From: Parvibaculum sp002684405
Lineage (GTDB): Bacteria > Pseudomonadota > Alphaproteobacteria > Parvibaculales > Parvibaculaceae
DNA length: 64,000 bases
NCBI GenBank assembly: GCA_965140395.1
Contig: OZ223207.1
Span: 930,001-994,000 of the forward strand
Reading direction: 5' to 3'
The position numbers and the translations under genes were made by a program. Shown piece by piece: positions 44,591-53,098 of the stretch. The number at the start of each line of letters is the position of its first letter. The stretch's first letter is position 1. Under the pieces are notes generated by a model that worked only from the letters and a program-made list of their open reading frames with translations, ran no database searches and was not told the DNA's origin.

Positions 44591-44684
44591 CGTCATTGCG
44601 AGCGCCCTTCAGGGCGCGCGGCAATCCAGAAGCGGTTGGCTCGGCGCTGGATTGCTTCGTCGGCTGCGCCTCCTCGCAATGACG
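44591..44684. repeat. Dispersed palindromic repeat, copy 4 of 4
   Basis: A 94-bp copy with CGTCATTGCGAGCGC at the left and CTCGCAATGACG at the right; the inner arms GCAATCCAG and CTGGATTGC also match. It has a slightly longer left half than the others. It lies between the L,D-transpeptidase and glycerophosphodiesterase genes. Confidence 0.92.
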
Positions 44685-44721
44685 GGAACAGGAAGAGTCC
44701 TGAGGAAAGGACGAAATTCAG

Positions 44722-45504
44722 GTGACACGCCCCTCCCGATTTCCCTATCTCGACTTCGACGGCCTTCTCGCTTTCGCGCATCGCGGCGGTGCGGGCGCCT
44801 GGCCGGAAAACACCATGCCCGCCTTTCAGGGTGCGGTGGATCTCGGCTATCGCTATATCGAAACCGATGTCCATGCGACGCGGGACGGTGTGCTGCTTGC
44901 CTTTCACGACGACCGGCTGGACCGGGTGACGGACCGCTCGGGCCTCATCCGCGAGATGGACTATGACGAGGTGAAGCTGGCGCGGGTCGCGGGCAAGGAG
45001 CCGATCCCGCTCTTTGCCGATATGCTCACCGCCTGGCCCGATCTCAGGATCAATATCGACCCGAAGCTCGACAATGCGGTGGAGCCGCTGATCCGCGTTC
45101 TGCGCGAGCAGGGCGCCATCGAGCGCGTCTGTGTGAATTCCTTTTCAGACAAGCGAACCGCCGCCATTCGCGAGGCGCTGGGGCCGGATCTGTGTACCGG
45201 TACCGGTCCGCTGGGGACGGCGCGCCTGCGTTTTTCGAGCTGGAGCGGGCCGCTGGGCGTCCTCTGGGGCGGGTTTGAGGCCGGATGCGCCCAATTGCCC
45301 GTCAGACAGCACGGCATCCCCATCGCCGACCGGCTGCTCGTCAAGCGCGCCCATGAGCTGGGGATGCAGGTTCATGTCTGGACCATCGACGATCCGGACG
45401 AAATGCGGCGCCTGATCGATATCGGGGTGGACGGGCTGATGACCGACGAGCCGAAAATCCTGAAATCGGTTCTGCAGGAGCGGGGGCTTTGGGGCTCGTC
45501 CTGA
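44722..45504 (+). CDS. Glycerophosphodiester phosphodiesterase
   Basis: A 260-residue TIM-barrel enzyme that releases glycerol 3-phosphate from phospholipid headgroup diesters. AHRGGAGAWPENTMPAF has the catalytic His-Arg and Glu-Asn, IETDVHATRDGVLLAFHD has the Glu-Asp metal ligands, and VHVWTIDDPDEM with GVDGLMTDEP ends the barrel. No signal peptide is visible, so it is probably cytoplasmic (UgpQ-like). GTG 44722 is the start. It follows a repeat, not an operon partner. Confidence 0.91.
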   Translation: MTRPSRFPYLDFDGLLAFAHRGGAGAWPENTMPAFQGAVDLGYRYIETDVHATRDGVLLAFHDDRLDRVTDRSGLIREMDYDEVKLARVAGKEPIPLFADMLTAWPDLRINIDPKLDNAVEPLIRVLREQGAIERVCVNSFSDKRTAAIREALGPDLCTGTGPLGTARLRFSSWSGPLGVLWGGFEAGCAQLPVRQHGIPIADRLLVKRAHELGMQVHVWTIDDPDEMRRLIDIGVDGLMTDEPKILKSVLQERGLWGSS

Positions 45505-45597
45505 CCTCCCATCGATGCTAAGAAAATAATGCGACAATTCGCGTGTGGCCCCTTATTTTCAAAGGGTTAATTTGCGGATCACCCGTTGACGGGGCGG

Positions 45598-45628
45598 CAT
45601 TGACCGGTATCGCATTGGACCGGTGTCG
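45598..45628 (+). promoter_or_regulatory. Tandem imperfect repeat upstream of hemA
   Basis: CATTGACCGGTATCG (45598-45612) is followed at once by CATTGGACCGGTGTCG (45613-45628); both contain the palindrome ACCGGT. They lie 70-100 bases before the hemA ATG and could be a pair of regulator sites. No known box is recognised. Confidence 0.4.
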
Positions 45629-45696
45629 CGTGAGAGTTGCGTGCCTTCTCGAAGAGAGGCTCCCGGCATGGGCCGGGGAAAGGCAGGATAGGGGCG

Positions 45697-46908
45697 ATGG
45701 ATTACGACAAGAAACTGACGGACGCGCTTCAGGCGGTGAAGGACGAAGGGCGATACCGAGTCTTCACCGACATCGTGCGTCATCGCGGCAATTTTCCGCG
45801 TGCGACCTATCACACGCCCGAAGGCACGAAGCAGATTACGGTCTGGTGCTCCAACGACTATCTGAGCATGGGCCAGCACCCCAAAGTGGTCGCGGCCATG
45901 AAACAGGCGGTGGACGAGGTTGGCGCGGGCTCGGGCGGCACGCGCAACATTTCCGGTACCACGCATTACCATGTCGAGCTGGAGCACGAGCTTGCCGATC
46001 TTCACCAGAAGGAATCGGCGCTGCTCTTCACTTCGGGCTATGCCGCGAACGATGCGACGCTGTCCACGCTGGCGCGTATTCTCGGCGACTGCGTGATGAT
46101 CTCCGACGAGATGAACCACGCCTCGATGATCGAAGGCATTCGCCGCGGCGGCGGGCCCAAGCGCGTCTGGCGCCATAACGATCTTCAGCATCTGGAAGAG
46201 CTGCTGCGCGAGATTGACCCCGACCAGCCCAAGATCGTCGCCTTCGAAAGCGTCTATTCGATGGATGGTGACATCGCACCCATCGGCGAGATCTGCGACC
46301 TGGCGCATCGCTACAATGCGCTGACCTATCTGGACGAAGTGCATGCGGTCGGCCTTTACGGGCCGCGCGGCGGCGGCATCGCGGAACGCGACGATGTGCT
46401 CGACAAGGTCGACATCATCGAAGGCACGCTGGCCAAGGGCTTCGGCGTGATGGGCGGCTATATCGCGGCGTCCTCCACGCTGGTCGATGTCGTGCGCTCC
46501 TATGCGCCGGGCTTCATTTTCTCCACCTCGCTCGCGCCGGTGCTGGCGGCGGGCGTGCTGGCTTCGGTGCGTCATCTGAAGAGCAGCAATGCGGAGCGCG
46601 AACTCCATCAGGAGCGGGCGCACACGCTGCGTTCCATGATGGCGGAGGCCGGTCTGCCGGTGATGATGTGCGAAAGCCATATCGTGCCGCTGATGGTGGG
46701 CGACCCTGTCGTCTGCAAGGCCGTTTCCGACGAGCTGCTGATGGATTTCGACATCTATGTGCAGCCGATCAACTATCCCACCGTGCCGCGCGGCACGGAG
46801 CGGCTGCGCTTCACGCCCTTGCCGGTGCATACCGACGAGATGATGCGCGAACTCGTTTCCGCTCTCGACAAGGTGTGGACGCGCCGGAACATCAGGCGTG
46901 CCGCCTGA
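45697..46908 (+). CDS. hemA: 5-aminolevulinate synthase
   Basis: A 403-residue PLP enzyme that condenses glycine with succinyl-CoA, the first step of haem synthesis in alphaproteobacteria. CSNDYLSMGQHP, GSGGTRNISGTTHYH, the DEVHAVGLYG motif and PLP-binding Lys247 in EGTLAKGFG are all present. ATG 45697 matches the family start; the longer frame from 45637 is unlikely. The last 11 bases overlap the small gene that follows. hemB is in the same window. Confidence 0.97.
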   Translation: MDYDKKLTDALQAVKDEGRYRVFTDIVRHRGNFPRATYHTPEGTKQITVWCSNDYLSMGQHPKVVAAMKQAVDEVGAGSGGTRNISGTTHYHVELEHELADLHQKESALLFTSGYAANDATLSTLARILGDCVMISDEMNHASMIEGIRRGGGPKRVWRHNDLQHLEELLREIDPDQPKIVAFESVYSMDGDIAPIGEICDLAHRYNALTYLDEVHAVGLYGPRGGGIAERDDVLDKVDIIEGTLAKGFGVMGGYIAASSTLVDVVRSYAPGFIFSTSLAPVLAAGVLASVRHLKSSNAERELHQERAHTLRSMMAEAGLPVMMCESHIVPLMVGDPVVCKAVSDELLMDFDIYVQPINYPTVPRGTERLRFTPLPVHTDEMMRELVSALDKVWTRRNIRRAA

Positions 46909-47206
46909 CGATCCCGAAAAGGGCGGCGCGAGCCGCCCCGGGATGCCGGCGGGCGCCGGCGGGGAAATCATTTTCGAATTCACACCGCTGGGCGGCAGCG
47001 TCAAGGTGACGGCCGTCGATGTGGCGACAGGTGTCGAGGTATCGGTGGTCGGGCCGACGACGGCGCCGCAGCGCGAGCTGGAGCGCGTGGCCCGGGGCAA
47101 GCTTCTCTATCGTCTCAAGCGGATCGAGGAAGGCGAGGAGCGGGCGCCGGAAAAACCAACCCCCCGAAATCCTGAAGAAGGATCGGGGGGCGGCATCATC
47201 GTCTGA
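46898..47206 (+). CDS. Small conserved protein (DUF6898-like)
   Basis: A 102-residue protein beginning with GTG inside the end of hemA. Its core, GEIIFEFTPLGGSVKVTAVDVATGVEVSVVGP, is an all-beta segment, followed by the helix ELERVARGKLLYRLK and a charged tail. I recall a small alphaproteobacterial family of unknown function with this core. No catalytic residues are evident. An 8-bp CCCCCCGA/TCGGGGGG hairpin lies inside its last codons (47160-47190), facing the mucR gene, but lacks a T-run. Confidence 0.7.
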   Translation: MPPDDPEKGGASRPGMPAGAGGEIIFEFTPLGGSVKVTAVDVATGVEVSVVGPTTAPQRELERVARGKLLYRLKRIEEGEERAPEKPTPRNPEEGSGGGIIV

Positions 47207-47219
47207 CCGATCGCGGAGC

Positions 47220-47666
47220 TTACTTCTTGCGGCGACCGCGGGCAGGGGCGGTGCCGGCACGGCCGAGCCCGATCTGCTTGGCAAGCTTGGAGCGCTGCGC
47301 GGCGTAGTTCGGCGCGACCATCGGATAGTCATGCGGCAGGCCCCAGCGCGCACGATACTCTTCCGGCGTCATGCCGTATTGCGAGCGCAGGTAGCGCTTC
47401 AGCATTTTCAGCTTCTTGCCGTCTTCGAGGCAGATGATGTAATCGGGCGTCACCGACTTCTTCACCGGTACGGCGGGCGTCAGGTCGGGTTCGCTTGAAT
47501 CCGTTCCCTTGCCGAGATCGACCAGGGTCGTGTGAACCGTACGGATCATTGCCGGCAGGTCGGCCGAAGACATCGCATTATTACTTACATAGGCAGAAAC
47601 GATCTCCACAGCGAGGCCAAGATAGTCGCTGCTCTGGACTTCGTCGCCGGTAGTGTTCTGGTCCAT
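47220..47666 (-). CDS. MucR/Ros-family transcriptional regulator
   Basis: A 148-residue regulator. The N-terminal half is helical; the DNA-binding half reads YIICLEDGKKLKMLKRYLRSQYGMTPEEYRARWGLP (split at 76-110) and DYPMVAPNYAAQRSKLAKQIG. The classic Ros zinc ligands are largely lost: the second Cys is Asp (CLED), and both His positions are Tyr or other residues. Some rhizobial relatives are known to fold without zinc. The tail GRRKK is basic. It is divergent from glyA over a 615-base gap. Confidence 0.9.
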   Translation of the reverse strand: MDQNTTGDEVQSSDYLGLAVEIVSAYVSNNAMSSADLPAMIRTVHTTLVDLGKGTDSSEPDLTPAVPVKKSVTPDYIICLEDGKKLKMLKRYLRSQYGMTPEEYRARWGLPHDYPMVAPNYAAQRSKLAKQIGLGRAGTAPARGRRKK

Positions 47667-48281
47667 CCTGAGAATTTACCTTTAATTTTCGTAAGATCGG
47701 CTCGCTGAGAATCCCTCAGCGTCAATAACGATCATCTTCTAGCGCGATACAACAGAGCGCTGCAAGCAATTAACCCGCTTCTGCTTACGAAAACATCAAC
47801 AAATGTGGTGTGAGTTACTGGCATCCTGGTGTCGCTTAAGCAGTTGAGGCAGAAAAACATGAAATATGTAAATATTAGTGGGGGCTATTTAATGAAACGA
47901 CTATTGCTCCATGGAAGGTAGTCGGCACTCCGCATTTTCGCGGCGCGTTGGCGCGGATAAATCATGCGGGATCTGTTTTCGATAAAACGACATGTCTCCT
48001 GGTGAGACATTCACGGCCTGCATGCGTGTCCCGGCGCTTGTCACATGGTGGTCAATTGCTCTCAAACAGCCATATATGGTATGACGCGCGCACCGGCCGG
48101 TTCCCCCTCGGTCCGCCCGAACCGTGGGCGACAGATAAGCGGCAAACCCAATGCGCGAGCGCTGGAATTCCTGCGCTTTGATGAATGCGTCAAAGGGCTC
48201 CGCGGCGTGAGGTTCGAACGGCCGGTCCCCGCAGGGCGCGTGACGCGCCAGCGGCCAATATGAACTGAAAAAGGTAGTTTT
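47667..48281. promoter_or_regulatory. 615-base intergenic region with structured leaders
   Basis: No convincing gene is seen. The mucR side is AT-rich and holds a 7-bp hairpin CGCTGAG/CTCAGCG (47703-47721) in the mucR leader. An inverted repeat ATGTCTC-CTGGT-GAGACAT lies at 47992-48010. A weak promoter for glyA (TTGCTC 48056-48061, TATGAC 48080-48085) would give a leader of about 190 bases. That leader contains hairpins CTTTGA/TCAAAG (48176-48195) and GGCGCG/CGCGCC (48235-48249). I recognise no known riboswitch. Confidence 0.5.
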
Positions 48282-49598
48282 ATGTCTCTAAGCAAAGCTG
48301 CGACCGGCGCTGGTCAGTCCGCCGGTTTCTTTTCCGCGAGCCTCGCGGAGAGCGATCCCGAAATCATGAAGGCGATCGAGCAGGAGCTTGGGCGCCAGCA
48401 AACGCAGATCGAGCTCATTGCTTCCGAGAACATCGTGTCCCGTGCCGTGCTCGACGCGCAGGGGTCGGTGCTGACGAACAAATACGCGGAAGGCTATCCG
48501 GGCCGGCGCTATTACGGCGGCTGCGAGTTCGTCGATATTGCCGAGAACCTGGCGATCGAACGCGCCAAGCGTCTGTTCGACTGCGCCTATGTGAACGTGC
48601 AGCCCAATTCCGGCTCGCAGGCCAACCAGGGCGTCTTCCAGGCGCTGCTGCAGCCCGGCGATACGATCCTGGGTATGAGCCTTGCCGCCGGCGGTCACCT
48701 GACGCATGGCGCGGCGCCCAACCAGTCGGGCAAATGGTTCAAGGCGGTCCAGTATGGCGTGCGCCAGCAGGACCACCGCATCGACATGGACGAGGTCGAA
48801 AGCCTCGCCATGGAACACAAGCCCAAGCTCATCATTGCGGGCGGCTCGGCCTATCCGCGCCAGATCGACTTCAAGGCGTTCCGTGAGGTCGCCGACAAGG
48901 TCGGTGCCTATTTCATGGTCGACATGGCGCATTTCGCCGGTCTCGTGGCCGGTGGCGCGCATCCGAGCCCGCTGCCGCATGCCGATGTCGTCACCACCAC
49001 GACGCATAAGACGCTGCGCGGTCCGCGCGGCGGCATGATCCTGTCCAACAACCCCGATCTCGGCAAGAAGATCAATTCGGCGATCTTCCCCGGCATTCAG
49101 GGCGGGCCGCTCATGCATGTGATCGCGGGCAAGGCGGTTGCGTTCGGCGAAGCGCTGCGTCCCGACTTCAAGGTCTATGCGCAGAACGTCGTCGATAATG
49201 CACGCGCCCTGGCGGCGACGCTGGTCGATGGCGGTCTCGACATCGTTTCGGGCGGATCCGACACGCATGTGGTGCTGGTCGATCTGCGTCCGAAATCGCT
49301 GACCGGCAATATTGCGGAGAAGGCGCTCGAGGAAGCGCGCATCACCTGCAACAAGAACGGCATTCCCTTCGATCCGGAAAAGCCGACCGTTACCTCCGGT
49401 GTGCGTCTGGGGACGCCCGCGGGCACGACGCGCGGTTTCGGCGTGACGGAGTTCCAGGAAGTCGGCCGCATGATCGTCGACGTGCTGAACGGTCTTGCCG
49501 CCAATGGCGCTGAAAAGAACGCCGATGTCGAACAAAAGGTCGGCGCGGACGTTCTGGAGCTGTGCAAGCGGTTTCCGATTTATGGCGGTCCGAAGTAG
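48282..49598 (+). CDS. glyA: Serine hydroxymethyltransferase
   Basis: A 438-residue PLP enzyme that makes glycine and 5,10-methylene-tetrahydrofolate from serine. The PLP Lys is in TTTTHKTLRGPRGG; IELIASENIVS, KYAEGYPGRRYYGG and VNVQPNSGSQANQGV are family motifs. The first residues up to FFSASLAESDP are variable. Product glycine can feed HemA; the C1 unit feeds thymidylate synthesis. It starts a run glyA-nrdR-rib, as in many alphaproteobacteria, after a long leader. Confidence 0.97.
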   Translation: MSLSKAATGAGQSAGFFSASLAESDPEIMKAIEQELGRQQTQIELIASENIVSRAVLDAQGSVLTNKYAEGYPGRRYYGGCEFVDIAENLAIERAKRLFDCAYVNVQPNSGSQANQGVFQALLQPGDTILGMSLAAGGHLTHGAAPNQSGKWFKAVQYGVRQQDHRIDMDEVESLAMEHKPKLIIAGGSAYPRQIDFKAFREVADKVGAYFMVDMAHFAGLVAGGAHPSPLPHADVVTTTTHKTLRGPRGGMILSNNPDLGKKINSAIFPGIQGGPLMHVIAGKAVAFGEALRPDFKVYAQNVVDNARALAATLVDGGLDIVSGGSDTHVVLVDLRPKSLTGNIAEKALEEARITCNKNGIPFDPEKPTVTSGVRLGTPAGTTRGFGVTEFQEVGRMIVDVLNGLAANGAEKNADVEQKVGADVLELCKRFPIYGGPK

Positions 49599-49669
49599 AC
49601 TTGGACCGATCTTTTTCTGAGGGGCACATATCGGTCTGACGGCCGATGGAAAGGCGGGGGCGGCATCGC

Positions 49670-50149
49670 ATGCGTTGTCCATATTGCGGAAACGAAGACA
49701 CCCAGGTGAAGGACTCGCGTCCCACCGAGGACAACACGGCGATCCGGCGCCGCCGCTTCTGCCCGGCCTGTGGCGGGCGGTTCACGACCTTTGAACGGGT
49801 CCAGCTTCGCGAACTGACCATTGTGAAGAGCAATGGCCGCCGCGTGCCCTTCGATCGGGACAAGCTTATGCGTTCCGTGCAAATTGCCGTGCGCAAACGC
49901 CCGGTTGAGCAGGAACGCATCGAGCGTATGGTGTCGGGCATCGTCCGGCGGCTTGAGAGCATGGGCGAGAGCGAGATTCCTTCCAAAATGGTCGGAACGC
50001 TCGTGATGGAAGGCCTCAGCTCACTTGATGCCGTGGCCTATGTACGCTTCGCCTCGGTTTACAGAAACTTCCGCGAAGTCAAGGATTTCGAAGAGTTTCT
50101 GGGCGAGTTGAGCGGCCCGGAATCGGACGTGGACGAAGATCGGGACTAG
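49670..50149 (+). CDS. nrdR: Ribonucleotide-reductase regulator NrdR
   Basis: A 159-residue repressor of nrd genes. The zinc ribbon uses Cys3, Cys6, Cys31 and Cys34 (MRCPYCG, RRFCPACGGRF). An ATP-cone domain follows (VKSNGRRVPFDRDKLMRSV from about residue 50), and the tail is acidic. ATG 49670 is the conserved start; the frame upstream adds residues not seen in the family. The glyA-nrdR-ribD order is common. Confidence 0.96.
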   Translation: MRCPYCGNEDTQVKDSRPTEDNTAIRRRRFCPACGGRFTTFERVQLRELTIVKSNGRRVPFDRDKLMRSVQIAVRKRPVEQERIERMVSGIVRRLESMGESEIPSKMVGTLVMEGLSSLDAVAYVRFASVYRNFREVKDFEEFLGELSGPESDVDEDRD

Positions 50150-50200
50150 CGTTCTCACTGCCGGGCCCGGTCTTGTCTGAAGAGCCCGCAGGAGAAGAGC

Positions 50201-51319
50201 ATGGTCCGGCCCTACGACGCGGATTTCATGAAAATGGCGCTGGCGCTGGCGGCGCGCGGACTTGGCCGCGTGGCGCCGAACCCGGCTGTTGGCTGCATTA
50301 TCGTCCGCGAGGAAGAAGACGGTCCGCGCGTCGTCGGGCGCGGTTGGACGCAACCCGGCGGCCGTCCCCATGCGGAGACGGAGGCGCTGGCCCGCGCGGG
50401 CGAAGCGGCCCGTGGCGCGACGGCCTATGTATCGCTCGAACCCTGCGCCCATCACGGACAAACGCCGCCCTGCGCCCAGGCGCTGATCGAGGCGGGTATT
50501 TCCCGCGTTGTCGTCGCCATTACCGATCCCGATCCGCGTGTGGGCGGACGGGGGTTCGCGCTTCTCGAAAAGGCGGGCATCGAGGTCGAGGACAATGTCT
50601 GCGCGCTCGAGGCGCATCTGCTCAATGAAGGTTTTTTCCTCAGGATCAGCGACAACCGCCCGCTGGTGACGCTAAAGATCGCCAGCACGCTGGACGGGCG
50701 CACCGCGACCCATAGCGGCCACAGCCAATGGATCACGGGCGAGGCGGCGCGGGCGCGCGGACATCTGCTGCGCGCCACGCATGACGCCATCATGGTCGGC
50801 AGCGCCACCGCCATCGTCGACGATCCCGAACTTACCTGCCGCCTGCCGGGCATGTCCGACCGTCATCCCATGCGCATCGTCGCGGACGGGCGGTTGCGCC
50901 TGCCGCTCACCTCCAGGCTCGTCAGTACGGCGAAGGACGTGCCGCTCGTCATCCTTACCCATCCGGGCGGCGATACGGAGCGCCGCAAGGCGTTCGAGGG
51001 ATGCGGCGTGGAGCTTGTCGATGTCGCGCCCGACAAGGGCGGCGCCATGGATATGCGCGTGGCGATGGAACTGCTTGCCGAACGCGGATTGACCCGCGTG
51101 CTGGTCGAGGGCGGGGCGCGGCTTGCCTCTTCGCTCGTTCAGGCGCGTCTGGTGGACCGGCTGGAATGGTTCCGCGCGCCGACGCTGCTGGGCGGCGACG
51201 GCTATCCCGCCATCGCCTCGCTCGGTATCGGGCGTGTCGGCGACGCGCCGGGTTTTCTTCACACTCACAGTATGCAGCTCGGCGCGGACACGCTGTCGAG
51301 CTACGTCTATCGGAGCTGA
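50201..51319 (+). CDS. ribD: Bifunctional pyrimidine deaminase/reductase
   Basis: A 372-residue riboflavin enzyme. The N-terminal deaminase has the zinc motifs HAETEAL and PCAHHGQTPPC; the C-terminal reductase (from about 150, LVTLKIASTLDGRTAT) uses NADPH and contains the VLVEGGARLAS loop. It converts the ring-opened pyrimidine to the ribitylamino product. GGAG lies before the ATG. The stop is followed six bases later by ribE. Confidence 0.96.
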   Translation: MVRPYDADFMKMALALAARGLGRVAPNPAVGCIIVREEEDGPRVVGRGWTQPGGRPHAETEALARAGEAARGATAYVSLEPCAHHGQTPPCAQALIEAGISRVVVAITDPDPRVGGRGFALLEKAGIEVEDNVCALEAHLLNEGFFLRISDNRPLVTLKIASTLDGRTATHSGHSQWITGEAARARGHLLRATHDAIMVGSATAIVDDPELTCRLPGMSDRHPMRIVADGRLRLPLTSRLVSTAKDVPLVILTHPGGDTERRKAFEGCGVELVDVAPDKGGAMDMRVAMELLAERGLTRVLVEGGARLASSLVQARLVDRLEWFRAPTLLGGDGYPAIASLGIGRVGDAPGFLHTHSMQLGADTLSSYVYRS

Positions 51320-51325
51320 TCGATC

Positions 51326-51940
51326 ATGTTCACCGGTATCGTGACGGACATAGGCACCGTGCGCGCCATCGAGAAGCGCGGCGACACGCGTTTCGTCATC
51401 GCCACCCATTATGACCCCGCCGGTATCGATATGGGCGCCTCCATCGCCTGTTCGGGATGCTGTCTCACCGTGGTGGACAAGGGCGACGATGAAATCGGCA
51501 AATGGTTCGCCGTCGATGCCTCCGCCGAGACGCTCGACTGCACCGTGCTGGGCGGCTGGAAAGAGGGTACGCGGATCAATCTGGAACGCGCACTCAAGGC
51601 CGGCGACGAGCTTGGCGGTCATGTCGTCTCGGGCCATGTGGACGGGGTGGGGCGCATCGTGTCCATCCGTCCCGATGGCGACTCGAAGCGTTTTACCTTC
51701 GAAGCCCCTGCAAGTCTCGCCCGCTACATCGCCTCCAAAGGCTCCATCACGATCAACGGCACTTCGCTCACCGTGAACGAGGTCGAGGACCGGCCCGACG
51801 GCAGCTGCCATTTCGGCGTGAACATCATTCCGCATACCCAGGACGTCACCACCTGGGGCGGCGCCCGCGAGGGCGATGCGATTAATCTTGAAATTGATAT
51901 GCTGGCCCGCTATGTCGCGCGCTTGGCTGAGAAGGACTAA
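51326..51940 (+). CDS. ribE: Riboflavin synthase alpha chain
   Basis: A 204-residue enzyme that dismutes two 6,7-dimethyl-8-ribityllumazine to riboflavin. It has two homologous barrel halves: MFTGIVTDIGTV and GASIACSGCCLTVVD in the first, and GGHVVSGHVDGVG and TINGTSLTVNEV in the second. Length and motifs are typical. It lies between ribD and ribBA in one operon. Confidence 0.96.
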   Translation: MFTGIVTDIGTVRAIEKRGDTRFVIATHYDPAGIDMGASIACSGCCLTVVDKGDDEIGKWFAVDASAETLDCTVLGGWKEGTRINLERALKAGDELGGHVVSGHVDGVGRIVSIRPDGDSKRFTFEAPASLARYIASKGSITINGTSLTVNEVEDRPDGSCHFGVNIIPHTQDVTTWGGAREGDAINLEIDMLARYVARLAEKD

Positions 51941-51946
51941 GGCCCC

Positions 51947-53098
51947 GTGTACAAGGAATTTCTGTCGCCCATAGAAGAAGTCATCGAAGACGCGCGCAAC
52001 GGCAAGATGTTCGTGCTGGTCGATGCGGAGGATCGCGAGAATGAGGGCGATCTCGTCATCCCGGCGCAAATGTGCACGCCGGAAGCGGTCAACTTCATGG
52101 CAAAATACGGCCGGGGGCTCATCTGCCTGTCGCTGAATGCGGACCGGGCCAAGGAGCTGAACCTGCAGCTCATGTCGAGCCACAACCAGTCGCGCCACCA
52201 GACCGCCTTTACCGTCTCCATCGAGGCGCGCGAGGGCATCTCCACCGGTATCTCCGCGCATGACCGCGCACATACCGTGTCGGTCGCCATCGACCCGACC
52301 AAGAGCGCGCAGGACATCGTGTCGCCCGGCCATGTGTTTCCGCTTGTCGCGAAGGATGGCGGCGTGCTGGTGCGCGCGGGCCATACCGAAGCCGCCGTCG
52401 ATATCGCAAGGCTTGCCGGTCTTTATCCCGGCGGCGTCATCTGCGAAATCATGAATGATGACGGCACCATGGCGCGTCTGCCGGATCTGGTGAATTTCGC
52501 GCAGCTTCACGGCCTCAAGATCGCGACCATTGCCGATCTCATCGCCTATCGCCGCCGCTACGACAATTTCATCCGCCGCGCCATCGAGAGCGAGCTGACG
52601 AGCGAGTTCGGCGGCGACTTCAAGATGATGGTCTATCAGAACACGGTCGAATATGCCGAGCATATCGCGCTGGTGAAGGGCGATATCTCCACGCCGGAAC
52701 CGGTGCTGGTGCGCGTTCACGCCGTCAATATTTTCGACGACGTGCTGGGCGCGTCGGGTCCGCGCTCGTCGGTGCTGAAAGACAGTATGCGGATCATCGG
52801 CGAAGAAGGGCGTGGCGTGGTCGTGCTCATCCGCGACACGACCTCCACCGTCATCTCCGACCGGCTGCTCCATAAGGGCGAGGGGGAGAGCGAAGATCAG
52901 GGCATGCCGCGCCGCCTGCGCGAATATGGCGTCGGCGCGCAGATACTGCTCGATCTCGGCATTCACGAAATGGAGCTTCTCTCCGACACGGATCGCAGCC
53001 TGGTGGGCCTTGAAGGCTACGGGCTCCGGATCACCGGCCAGCGTTCCGTCTCGGCGGGTGGCGCGAAGGCGAAATCGGTCAAGGAAAAGGCGGAATGA
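51947..53098 (+). CDS. ribBA: DHBP synthase with a degenerate GTP cyclohydrolase II domain (RibBA-like)
   Basis: A 383-residue two-domain protein. The N-terminal half (to about 205) is a complete 3,4-dihydroxy-2-butanone-4-phosphate synthase: DRENEGDLV and SRHQTAFTVSIEAREGISTGIS. The C-terminal half has the GTP cyclohydrolase II fold (VRVHAVNIFDDVLGAS) but the zinc Cys triplet is absent: where active enzymes read CLTGDVFGSLRCDCG this one has no Cys. It should make only the four-carbon unit. The GTG at 51947 starts it; the end overlaps ribH by four bases. Confidence 0.9.
   Translation: MYKEFLSPIEEVIEDARNGKMFVLVDAEDRENEGDLVIPAQMCTPEAVNFMAKYGRGLICLSLNADRAKELNLQLMSSHNQSRHQTAFTVSIEAREGISTGISAHDRAHTVSVAIDPTKSAQDIVSPGHVFPLVAKDGGVLVRAGHTEAAVDIARLAGLYPGGVICEIMNDDGTMARLPDLVNFAQLHGLKIATIADLIAYRRRYDNFIRRAIESELTSEFGGDFKMMVYQNTVEYAEHIALVKGDISTPEPVLVRVHAVNIFDDVLGASGPRSSVLKDSMRIIGEEGRGVVVLIRDTTSTVISDRLLHKGEGESEDQGMPRRLREYGVGAQILLDLGIHEMELLSDTDRSLVGLEGYGLRITGQRSVSAGGAKAKSVKEKAE

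Noticed and set aside
47160..47190. CCCCCCGA/TCGGGGGG hairpin as a terminator for hemA
   Set aside because: It lies within coding sequence and is not followed by a T-run.
48208..48225. Possible tRNA T-loop (GGTTCGAA) in the glyA leader
   Set aside because: The flanking bases do not form a T-stem, and no acceptor or anticodon arm can be drawn.
50672..52966. 764-residue open frame on the minus strand across ribD, ribE and ribBA
   Set aside because: It is a His/Arg/Asp-rich shadow of three well-supported genes; codon-position bias explains its length.
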